Origin: Acidobacteriota bacterium
GTDB lineage: Bacteria; Acidobacteriota; Vicinamibacteria; Vicinamibacterales; CAVVIG01
Direction: 5' to 3'
Assembly: GCA_003223775.1 (NCBI GenBank)
Contig: QHWK01000380.1
Location: forward strand, 1-8,035
DNA: 8,035 bases
Below are positions 1 to 6,178 of this stretch, in pieces. Numbering within the stretch: the stretch's first letter is position 1; the number at the start of each line of letters is the position of its first letter. The notes under the pieces were generated by a model. That model was not told where the DNA came from and did not search any database. It saw only the letters and a list, made by a program, of their open reading frames with translations. The translations under genes were made by a program, and so were the position numbers.

Positions 1-985
1 GATTGACGAGGCCGTTCTCACCAAACCACTCGTTCGGCGTGCCGTCCGAAGCCTTGATCGAGTAGAGCCCGCCCGTCGTCGAGCCGAAGATGATCGACGG
101 CGGCAAGGGAATATCGCCTCCGCCCGGCCAATACGCCAACCCGCGCTTGGACGGCAGCGCGTTGTCGGGCAGTTGAAATCTCCACTTCTCGACGCCGGTC
201 GTGGCGTCCAACGCGATGACCGCCCCGTACGGCGAGGCGAGATACATCGTGTTGCCGATCACGATCGGAATGGCTTCGTCTTCCTTCATCGGGCCGGTGA
301 AGCCGGCGGGCTTGAGATGAAAGCTCCAGACCTGCTGAAGCGTGCCGACGTTCTTCGCCGTGATCTGCGTCAGCGGACTGTAGCGGTTGGCGGTCTGATC
401 GTAGTTGGTGCCTGGCCAGTCGCCCGCCGCTTTGCCGCGTTCAGTCGCCTTTCCGACATCCGGCCGGGGATCGGCGACGAAGCCGTCGTGGTTCGGCATC
501 ATCACCTTGGGCAGGCTCCTGGCATCCATTACCGCGTCTTCTCCGATGATGCCGTTGAGGTTCAGGATGTACGCCACGACCGCGTACACTTCTCGCGGCG
601 TCAACAGTCCTGGCTGATCGAAGGGCATCGCCCGATTGACGTAGTCCCAGACCGTCGTCGCCTGCGGCCAGAAACTCCCGACCGTCTTGAGAGGCCGGGT
701 AGTGGTGAGCGTGCCTTTTCCGCTGACGAGCGCGGCGCCTACACCGCCGCCTTCACCGTTCGGACCGTGGCAGCTCGCGCAGCGAGCGGCGTAGACCGTG
801 CGTCCTTCGGCGACGGTTCCCGAGCCGTCGGGCAAGCCGCCGCCGTCGGGCGCGATGGCAGCGCCGAGGCCGCGAACTTCGTCGGGAGTCGGCGGCCGTC
901 CGACGCCGAAGCGGGGTGACTGTGCCGCAAGCGTTGCGGCGCCCGCGAACGCGGCCGCCAGCACCAGCGCGCTACGCGTCCACAT
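1..985 (-). CDS. SoxD-like c-type cytochrome fused to PQQ-dependent dehydrogenase propeller (3' partial)
   Basis: Seen: the ATG at 983-985 opens a frame that stays open to the left edge (328 codons visible, C-terminus missing). Residues 1-21 are a Sec signal peptide (WTRS n-region, Ala-rich core, LAAQS cleavage area). A class I cytochrome c domain spans about 55-150, with heme motif CASCH (69-73) and probable axial Met120 in RAMPFDQP. The stretch VWDYVNRAMPFDQPG, followed by EVYAVVAYILNLNG and LPKVMMPN, strongly resembles SoxD. After a short linker, residues about 188-328 read like a quinoprotein dehydrogenase: DWPGTNYDQTANRYSPL, NVGTLQQVWSF, then propeller-blade motifs ALDATTGVEKW and RGLAYWPGG. 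Known: SoxD takes electrons from SoxC; PQQ dehydrogenases oxidise alcohols or sugars in the periplasm and pass electrons to cytochrome c. Inferred: a periplasmic enzyme whose N-terminal heme may serve SoxC, the PQQ centre, or both. PQQ ligands and any second heme lie off the window. The start overlaps the soxC-like 3' end by 14 bases, suggesting translational coupling. Confidence 0.9.
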   Translation of the reverse strand, partial: MWTRSALVLAAAFAGAATLAAQSPRFGVGRPPTPDEVRGLGAAIAPDGGGLPDGSGTVAEGRTVYAARCASCHGPNGEGGGVGAALVSGKGTLTTTRPLKTVGSFWPQATTVWDYVNRAMPFDQPGLLTPREVYAVVAYILNLNGIIGEDAVMDARSLPKVMMPNHDGFVADPRPDVGKATERGKAAGDWPGTNYDQTANRYSPLTQITAKNVGTLQQVWSFHLKPAGFTGPMKEDEAIPIVIGNTMYLASPYGAVIALDATTGVEKWRFQLPDNALPSKRGLAYWPGGGDIPLPPSIIFGSTTGGLYSIKASDGTPNEWFGENGLVN

Positions 986-2186
986 TGGTCACCGTCCCAT
1001 CGGCCTGAACGCGCCAGAACTTCGTGCCGTTGAAGTGATAGACCGAATTCCCGCCGCGCACCGCGACGAGCGCTTCGCGCGACGGCTGCACGTAGCCCGT
1101 CTCGTCGACGGCGCGCGAGGCAATGACCGTTTCGCGGCCCTCGAAACGCCACGGCATTCGGAACCGCGTCAGCGCGATCGGCAGCCGCGGTTCCTGCAGC
1201 TCGGCGGCCGTCCAACTCCGTCCTCCATCCGTCGTGATGTCGACGCGCTCGATCTTGCCGTTTCCGGACCACGCGAGGCCGGTCAATTCGTACAAACCGA
1301 TCGCCGGCAGCGTCTGCCCTCCTGACGGGAAGGTGATGACCGACTTCGCTTCCATCCGATACGTGAAGATGCGCGCCTTGCCGTCAGGCATGAGGTCCGA
1401 GTACTTCGATGTTTCATCCCTGGCCATGTAGGGCTGATTGGTGAGCTTCAGGCTGTGAAGCCACTTCACGTTTGTATTGCCTTCCCACCCGGGGTTGATC
1501 AACCGCAGCGGATAGCCCTGCGACGGGCGGATCATTTCGCCGTTCTGTCCGTACGCGAGAAGCGTGTTCTCCATCGCTTTCGACAGCGGAATGCTGCGCT
1601 CCATCCGGCAGGCATCCGCACCTTCCGCAATCACCCACGACGCTGTGGGTTTCACGCCGACTTCCGCAAGCAGCGTTGCGAGCGGCACGCCGGTCCATTC
1701 GCTGCAGCTGACCAGACCGTAGCTGCGCTGGACGTCAGCGCCCGTCCGCGCGGCCCATTCGCCCGCGCTGTTGCCGCCGCACTCGAGCACGAGCGTGCGA
1801 GTGATCGAAGGCAGCCGCTGGATCTCCGCCATCGTGAAGGAGAGCGGTCGATCGACCAGGCCGTGAATGACCAGCCGATGCTTCGACGGATCGATCGTCG
1901 GGATTCCCGAATGGTGCCGCTCGTAGTGCAGCGACGAGGGCGTGATCGTTCCGACCGACGCGTGAAGCGGCGAGAAGCACGAGCCGGCCTCCGGCGTTTT
2001 CGACTCCCTGTGCCAGCGGACCGCCCTCTCGAACGGCGAACGCTCGCCGTAGGGACCGAGCGGGGCGCCGAGCTTGCCGGGCGTCTCCCACGCGAGCAGC
2101 CGTTGGCGTTGCGCGAGAACTCCTCCACCGAGCATCGCCGTCATCCGAAGGAGCTGCCGCCTGCCCGACCGTGGAACGTCTTTCAT
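972..2186 (-). CDS. soxC: SoxC-family molybdopterin sulfite/sulfane dehydrogenase
   Basis: This 404-residue protein belongs to the sulfite oxidase molybdopterin family and is closest in style to SoxC, the Mo subunit of sulfane dehydrogenase SoxCD. It would oxidise sulfite or protein-bound sulfane sulfur in the periplasm. Seen: a twin-arginine signal (GRRQLLRM at 8-15, then a Gly/Ala/Leu core), as expected for a cofactor-loaded Tat substrate. The mature start SPFERA is SoxC-like. The Mo-cofactor domain covers about 70-245, with the Arg90-His-His motif (YERHHSGIP), probable Mo ligand Cys136 in ECGGNS, and QGYPLRLINPGWEGNTNVKWL-type residues at 223-243. A dimerisation domain covers about 250-390. 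Length is typical of SoxC. The ATG at 2184-2186 has a good Shine-Dalgarno (GAGGTGG, 2191-2197) and forms an ATGA overlap with the upstream gene. No soxXYZAB is visible, so a stand-alone sulfite dehydrogenase is an alternative; the symbol marks family, not a proven Sox pathway. Confidence 0.9.
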   Translation of the reverse strand: MKDVPRSGRRQLLRMTAMLGGGVLAQRQRLLAWETPGKLGAPLGPYGERSPFERAVRWHRESKTPEAGSCFSPLHASVGTITPSSLHYERHHSGIPTIDPSKHRLVIHGLVDRPLSFTMAEIQRLPSITRTLVLECGGNSAGEWAARTGADVQRSYGLVSCSEWTGVPLATLLAEVGVKPTASWVIAEGADACRMERSIPLSKAMENTLLAYGQNGEMIRPSQGYPLRLINPGWEGNTNVKWLHSLKLTNQPYMARDETSKYSDLMPDGKARIFTYRMEAKSVITFPSGGQTLPAIGLYELTGLAWSGNGKIERVDITTDGGRSWTAAELQEPRLPIALTRFRMPWRFEGRETVIASRAVDETGYVQPSREALVAVRGGNSVYHFNGTKFWRVQADGTVTNVDA

Positions 2187-3118
2187 CGTGCCACCTCGCG
2201 GCAGATTGTAAGGCCATCTCGTGCGTACCAGTCCAGGACTCGGAGGGCACGCAACGTGATCCAGCGGTTCGGCGCTCCGACGGTGCCGGCCAATTCCTCG
2301 TGAAGGGTATTGCGGTGCCGCACATCGAGCAGCCAGCGGCCGCCGCCCTGACGCCGCTCGATCACGGTCGCGACGGCCTCCTCGACTCGCGCATCCGGTT
2401 CTACGCCGGCCGCGCGCAGATAGTCGAGCGCGCGCAGCACGTCATAGTGCCAGAGCGTCGGAAACGCGAACTGCGTCCACGTCGGCTCGATGATGTCGCC
2501 GGTCGACAACCTTCGGAGCAGCCGGCGCTCGAGGAGATACTCCTGCGCGCGGCGCCGCGCGTCGGTCACCGGCGTCGCGGCGCCGAAGGCCTTCTCGAAC
2601 GCGAGCAGCCCTTCGAGCACGCAGATCGTCGTGTGGAACGACGAGCGTACCGATCCGCGCTCCGCCTCGCAGTTCCATCCGCCGTCCGCGAGCTGCTCGC
2701 TCAACAGTCGATCGACGAGTCGATCGCTCGGCTCGCCGAAGTACGCGCCGAGCGCCACGACGCGGCCGTTGATGCACGGCTCGACCTCTCCCTCGAAGAA
2801 GGGCGAATCTCCGAACTCGGGCCCCCAGGTGACGTTGCCGCGAACCAGATCGATCGCCGTTCGCGCGCGCGCGCTCGTCGGGTCGAGCCCCAGATCGCGC
2901 AGGAACAGCAATGTGTACAGGTTCGACCACCACTGCGGCGTGGCGACGCCGTTGCCCCAATGGCCGTCGGCGCGCTGTTGATCGAGCAGCCGCGGCCCCC
3001 ATCCCTCGGACGCGACGCGCGACCGCTCGTCACGGCCGCCCGGGCAGCCCTGAATTGCTGCGCTACAGGAATTTTGAAACGCAATCGGATACAACGAGAC
3101 GAGTCCGAACGGATACAC
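2183..3118 (-). CDS. Squalene-cyclase-like / prenyltransferase-repeat alpha-alpha-barrel protein, start uncertain
   Basis: Seen: a frame ending in TGA at 2183-2185 encodes a protein with QW-like repeats of the terpenoid cyclase/prenyltransferase alpha/alpha-toroid fold. The motifs in order are EGWGPRLLDQQRADGHWGNG, WWSNLYTLLFLRDLGLDP, EPCINGRVVALGAYFGE, SEQLADGGWNCE, SSFHTTICVLEGLLAFEK, FPTLWHYDVLRALDYLR and a closing GGGRWLLD. Known: proteins of this kind are often named squalene cyclase, but short (about 300-residue) forms lack a demonstrated cyclase activity. No clear DxDD/DXDDTA catalytic acid motif is visible, so no reaction is assigned. Family resemblance begins only near 3030. Possible starts are GTG 3118 (used here, 311 aa), TTG 3094, GTG 3181 and ATG 3223. 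None has a well-spaced Shine-Dalgarno: a GGGAGGA lies about 16 bases before GTG 3118. The N-terminus may be misassigned or disrupted. It is first in the operon and overlaps soxC by ATGA. No signal peptide is evident. Confidence 0.72.
   Translation of the reverse strand: MYPFGLVSLYPIAFQNSCSAAIQGCPGGRDERSRVASEGWGPRLLDQQRADGHWGNGVATPQWWSNLYTLLFLRDLGLDPTSARARTAIDLVRGNVTWGPEFGDSPFFEGEVEPCINGRVVALGAYFGEPSDRLVDRLLSEQLADGGWNCEAERGSVRSSFHTTICVLEGLLAFEKAFGAATPVTDARRRAQEYLLERRLLRRLSTGDIIEPTWTQFAFPTLWHYDVLRALDYLRAAGVEPDARVEEAVATVIERRQGGGRWLLDVRHRNTLHEELAGTVGAPNRWITLRALRVLDWYARDGLTICREVAR
2191..2197 (-). promoter_or_regulatory. Ribosome binding site of the soxC-like gene
   Basis: Read on the minus strand the bases are GAGGTGG, four bases before the ATG at 2184-2186. 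The GAGG core sits seven bases from the start, which is near ideal. It lies inside the last codons of the upstream cyclase-like gene, so it also supports the ATGA-overlap start. Confidence 0.65.
3086..3117. repeat. Two direct copies of CGGATACA, 24 bp apart
   Basis: CGGATACA occurs at 3086-3093 and again at 3110-3117. Flanking bases agree partly: both copies are followed by one variable base and then CG. The pair lies at the 5' end of the minus-strand cyclase-like gene, upstream of the plus-strand FG-GAP gene. If the minus-strand start is at 3118 or further up, the repeats are within its coding sequence. A role as a regulator-binding site is conjecture. Confidence 0.35.
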
Positions 3119-3221
3119 CGCGCGCGTTTTCGCCGTCCTCCCGCGCTGACTTCCACCCGCCGCACGACCGGCATGGAACACGCACTGCCGTGCGACTGTT
3201 GATCCGTCCCGGAGGACAATC
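3119..3221. promoter_or_regulatory. Divergent intergenic region between redox operon and FG-GAP gene
   Basis: About 100 bases separate the chosen cyclase-like start from the FG-GAP start; promoters for both directions must lie here or just beside it. No convincing -35/-10 pair with 16-18 base spacing was found on either strand. An imperfect inverted repeat lies at 3177-3200: AACA-CGCAC, four-base loop TGCC, then GTGCG and, after two unpaired bases, TGTT. It is close to the plus-strand ribosome binding site, so it could be an operator or a 5'-leader hairpin, but its small size allows chance occurrence. Confidence 0.4.
3211..3216 (+). promoter_or_regulatory. Ribosome binding site of the FG-GAP gene
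   Basis: GGAGGA, five bases before the ATG at 3222-3224, is a near-consensus Shine-Dalgarno. It fixes that ATG as the start of the plus-strand gene. Confidence 0.8.
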
Positions 3222-6137
3222 ATGATACGGCCGCGTCCGGTATTTGGACTGTGTGTGATTACTGTCGCCGGCATCGCCGCGCTCGGCGACGAGACGATCG
3301 GCGCCGTCAGCAGCCCGCCACCCGCCGTGAGCATCACGCGGAATACGTCGCTCAACCAGAACGTCTGGCCCGGCGACTTCAATGGCGACGGCAAGACAGA
3401 TCTCATCGGGAGCGACGCCGTCATCGCCGGCAATCCCGACGTCCTGCTCGTGATGCTCGGAACCGGGACGGGCTCGTTCGGAGCGCCAATCAAGTCTTCG
3501 TTCGCTGGACACGTGCTGGGGGTCGCCGATTTCAACGGCGACGGCAAGCTGGACGTCATCGCTTCCGACGATCTCCGCGCGAAGGTGTATATCGTGCCCG
3601 GCAACGGAAACGGCACGCTCGGGACCGCGCAGTTGGTTGCCGATTTCGGCCAGGACGTGACGTTCGCCGTGAGCAGCGATCTCGATGGCGACGGGAAACG
3701 AGACCTCGTCGTCGGCATCGACGGCCAGACGACGGTGGAGGTTTTCCCGGGCAACGGCAATTTCACCTTCGGCACGCCCGTCGCGTTGACGACGAACCCG
3801 CTGCCGAGCGACGCGATCATCGCCGACTTCAACGGCGACGGCCGCAAGGATCTGGCGGTCACGAACCGCTTCTTCCCGCACAGCGTCGCCATATTCCTGA
3901 ATCAGGGCAGTTTCACCTTCACGGCCGCGGACATCGGCCTCGATCGGTCGGCGACCGACGTCACGGCCGCAGACGTCAACGGCGATGGCAAGCTCGATCT
4001 GCTCGTCTCGACGGCCGCGCCAGAGGATCTCGGCTTTTTCACAGAAGGATACGTGAACGTGCTGCTCGGCAAGGGCGACGGGACCTTCCAAGCGCCCGTG
4101 ATCTACACCGTGCCGCCCGGCCCATGGCAGATCGTCGTCGGCGATTTCACCCGCGACGGCATTCTCGACGTCGCCACGGCCAACCGATCGACCATCGTGC
4201 TCGACGACTGCACCGACCAGTTCAAGACGTGGGACACGGTCTCGATTCTCCCGGGACGCGGCGACGGAACCTTCGATGCGCCGTCGTCGTTCTCGCTCGG
4301 CGATCAGAGCCGCATCCTCGACGATCGCTACAAGGAGTCGGTCCTTTCGCTCAACACGAGCGATCTGAACGGCGATCATCAGACAGATCTCATCGCCTCG
4401 TGGGGCGCGATTGTGTTGAACGTCGCGGCGGCGACCAATCGCGCGCCGACCGTTGACGCGGGCCAGGGCCAGTCGTTCAACGGAGGGAACTCCGAGGTGA
4501 TCCTGCGAGCGATCGCGTCGGATCCCGACAACGACATGCTCACCTACTCATGGACGGCCAGCGACGGCCGCTCGATCTCCCCCGTCCCGCAGACATGCGT
4601 CTCACTCACCCAGCCTGGCACGTACACGTTCACCGTCACCGTCGACGACGGCCATGGCGGTACGGCGTCGTCGTCGGTCACCTTCACCGTCAAGGCGCAG
4701 GTGTTTCCGACCGTGACCGTGACCGCGCCGAAAGCCGGCGAGGTTGTTCCCGCAGGCAAGCCGTACACGATCACGTTCACCGCGTCGTCCGACACGCCGA
4801 TCGCCCGGATCGACGTCTTCGTCTCCGTCATCAACAACAACGTCGGCACGTCGCAAACGGTCTGCAGCAACCTGCCGGGCACGGCGACCTCCTGCACCTG
4901 GAACAGTCCCGGTCCGGTCACCGACAACGCGAACGTCGACGTGCAGGCCGTGGACGCGGATGGAGACGAGGGGTTTGGCCTGTCGGGACGATTCTCCATC
5001 CAGGGCGCGGGTGGCGGCGGATCGCTGCCGAGCCCCTGGCAGAACGGTGACGTCGGCGCTGTGGGCGCAGCGGGCAGCGCGACGTTCAGCAGCGGCGTCT
5101 TCACCGTGAAGGGCAGCGGCGCCGATATCTGGGGCACCGCCGATGAATTCCAGTACGTCCGTTCCTTCGTCAACGGGAACGCGACCGGCGACTTCGATCT
5201 GACGGCGCACGTCGACAGCGTGCAGAACGTCAACGTGTGGACGAAGGCGGGGTTGATGGTGCGCGGCGGTCTCGATGCCGGATCGGTGCACGCGTCGATC
5301 TTCGTCACGCCGGGGAAAGGCGTCGCGTTTCAGCGCAGGACAACGAGCGGCGGCACGAGCGTGAACACGAGCGTGCTGTCGGTGACCGCGCCCGTGTGGT
5401 TGCGGCTGAGCGTCACCAGGGTGCGCGTCGACGCGTTCTACAAGAAGAACGCCGCTGACCCCTGGATCCGCGTCGGCGCGCAGAACTACGCCACGTCGTA
5501 CCCGTTCGGCTATGCGGGCCTGGCCGTGACGAGCCACAGCGACGGCGTGCTGGCGACGGCGGCGTTCTCGTCGGTGAACATCACGCCGCCGCCGCCAGCG
5601 TTCACGTTCACGCCGATTGGGACGTCGACAACCTCCGGTTTCGAGGACTTTATCGGCCACACCGTCACGCTCGGCGCGCGCGGGGCCGACATCTGGGGCG
5701 CGTCCGACCAGTTCATGTTCGCGAACACGCCGCGGACCGGCGATGGCGTGCTGACAACCGAAGTGCGGTCGGTCGACAACACGAACGCGTGGGCGAAAGC
5801 CGGCGTGATGTTCCGCACGTCGACGGCCACTGGTTCGGCGCACGTCTCGGTGTTCATCACGCCGGGCAAGGGCGTCGCGATGCAGTATCGCGGATCGACC
5901 GGCGCCAGCAGCTTCCAGGCGGCGCAAACGATCGGCGTCACCGCACCGGCATTCCTGCGTCTGACCCGCCGCGGCAACACCTTCACCGGCGAGTGGTCCC
6001 CGGATCTTGTGAACTGGCAGACGCTCTCGATCGTCACAATCCCGATGCCGGCGGACCTGCTCGCCGGCCTCGCCGTCACCAGCCACAACACGGCGGCGAC
6101 GGCGACGGCGGTCTTCGCCGATCCCGTGCTCCGCTAG
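3222..6137 (+). CDS. Secreted FG-GAP/VCBS seven-blade propeller protein with PKD, Ig-like and tandem lectin-like domains
   Basis: Seen: a 971-residue protein with an N-terminal Sec signal (RPR n-region, VFGLCVITVAGIAALG core, cleavage near residue 28). Seven FG-GAP/VCBS units follow, each with a calcium-loop motif: DFNGDGKTDL (52), DFNGDGKLDV (103), DLDGDGKRDL (153), DFNGDGRKDL (202), DVNGDGKLDL (251), DFTRDGILDV (308, degenerate) and DLNGDHQTDL (381, degenerate). Seven units fit one closed, integrin-like beta-propeller. Next come a PKD/cadherin-like domain (406-493, NRAPTVDAG to TFTVKAQ), an Ig-like domain (about 495-594, with Cys548 and Cys558 able to form a disulfide), a Gly-rich linker (595-601), and two homologous lectin-like beta-sandwich domains of DUF1349/concanavalin type (604-787 and 793-969), joined by TPPPPA. 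Inferred: an exported or surface protein that binds ligands, perhaps glycans. No catalytic motif, C-terminal sorting signal or anchor was recognised. It is transcribed alone, with a strong Shine-Dalgarno. Confidence 0.9.
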   Translation: MIRPRPVFGLCVITVAGIAALGDETIGAVSSPPPAVSITRNTSLNQNVWPGDFNGDGKTDLIGSDAVIAGNPDVLLVMLGTGTGSFGAPIKSSFAGHVLGVADFNGDGKLDVIASDDLRAKVYIVPGNGNGTLGTAQLVADFGQDVTFAVSSDLDGDGKRDLVVGIDGQTTVEVFPGNGNFTFGTPVALTTNPLPSDAIIADFNGDGRKDLAVTNRFFPHSVAIFLNQGSFTFTAADIGLDRSATDVTAADVNGDGKLDLLVSTAAPEDLGFFTEGYVNVLLGKGDGTFQAPVIYTVPPGPWQIVVGDFTRDGILDVATANRSTIVLDDCTDQFKTWDTVSILPGRGDGTFDAPSSFSLGDQSRILDDRYKESVLSLNTSDLNGDHQTDLIASWGAIVLNVAAATNRAPTVDAGQGQSFNGGNSEVILRAIASDPDNDMLTYSWTASDGRSISPVPQTCVSLTQPGTYTFTVTVDDGHGGTASSSVTFTVKAQVFPTVTVTAPKAGEVVPAGKPYTITFTASSDTPIARIDVFVSVINNNVGTSQTVCSNLPGTATSCTWNSPGPVTDNANVDVQAVDADGDEGFGLSGRFSIQGAGGGGSLPSPWQNGDVGAVGAAGSATFSSGVFTVKGSGADIWGTADEFQYVRSFVNGNATGDFDLTAHVDSVQNVNVWTKAGLMVRGGLDAGSVHASIFVTPGKGVAFQRRTTSGGTSVNTSVLSVTAPVWLRLSVTRVRVDAFYKKNAADPWIRVGAQNYATSYPFGYAGLAVTSHSDGVLATAAFSSVNITPPPPAFTFTPIGTSTTSGFEDFIGHTVTLGARGADIWGASDQFMFANTPRTGDGVLTTEVRSVDNTNAWAKAGVMFRTSTATGSAHVSVFITPGKGVAMQYRGSTGASSFQAAQTIGVTAPAFLRLTRRGNTFTGEWSPDLVNWQTLSIVTIPMPADLLAGLAVTSHNTAATATAVFADPVLR
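5030..6130 (+). repeat. Tandem internal duplication encoding two lectin-like domains
   Basis: The two C-terminal domains of the FG-GAP protein are homologous at the protein level. Both contain GADIWG followed by a D.F core, then V.SV..(V/T)N.W.KAG.M.R, GS.H.S.F.TPGKGVA.Q.R, AP.(W/F)LRL and GLAVTSH. The best DNA match is around 5287-5333 against 5833-5885. Divergence is large enough that the duplication is old. Confidence 0.75.
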
Positions 6138-6148
6138 GATTCGGACCG

Positions 6149-6178
6149 GCCGAAGCGATTCGTGAGAATCGCTTCGGC
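6149..6178. terminator. Perfect 13-bp hairpin between convergent genes, probable bidirectional terminator
   Basis: GCCGAAGCGATTC (6149-6161), loop GTGA (6162-6165), and the exact reverse complement (6166-6178). The structure starts 11 bases after the stop codon of the FG-GAP gene and ends on the first base of the complement of the mrdA stop codon (6178-6180), so it serves the 3' ends of both transcripts. No T-tract follows on either strand, so it is not a textbook intrinsic terminator. It may be a U-tract-free terminator, a 3'-end stabiliser, or a copy of a dispersed REP-like palindrome. Confidence 0.6.

Noticed and set aside
173..1325. Overlapping plus- and minus-strand frames in the cytochrome-quinoprotein region
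   Set aside because: The frame starting at 985 on the minus strand holds CASCH and quinoprotein motifs; the others are shadows of it.
3074..3095. TTGAAA (3074-3079) and TACAAC (3090-3095) as a promoter pair
   Set aside because: The spacing is only 10 bases, too short for a sigma-70 type promoter.
1455..3202. Plus-strand open frames opposite soxC and the cyclase-like gene
   Set aside because: They lie antisense to genes with clear family motifs, are Arg-rich, and have no supporting ribosome binding site or domain.
3224..3892. Minus-strand extension of the cyclase-like frame up to an ATG at 3892
   Set aside because: It runs antisense through the FG-GAP propeller, whose calcium-loop motifs, signal peptide and strong ribosome binding site show that the plus strand is the coding one. 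The extension has no recognisable domain.
3063..4379. Long open minus-strand frame (438 codons) opposite the FG-GAP gene
   Set aside because: Arg/Asp/Val-rich sequence with no motif, mirroring the plus-strand codons. Long antisense frames are expected in GC-rich DNA.
4602..6086. Long open minus-strand frame (494 codons) opposite the lectin-like domains
   Set aside because: Low-complexity Arg/His-rich translation and its repeats reflect the duplicated domains on the plus strand.
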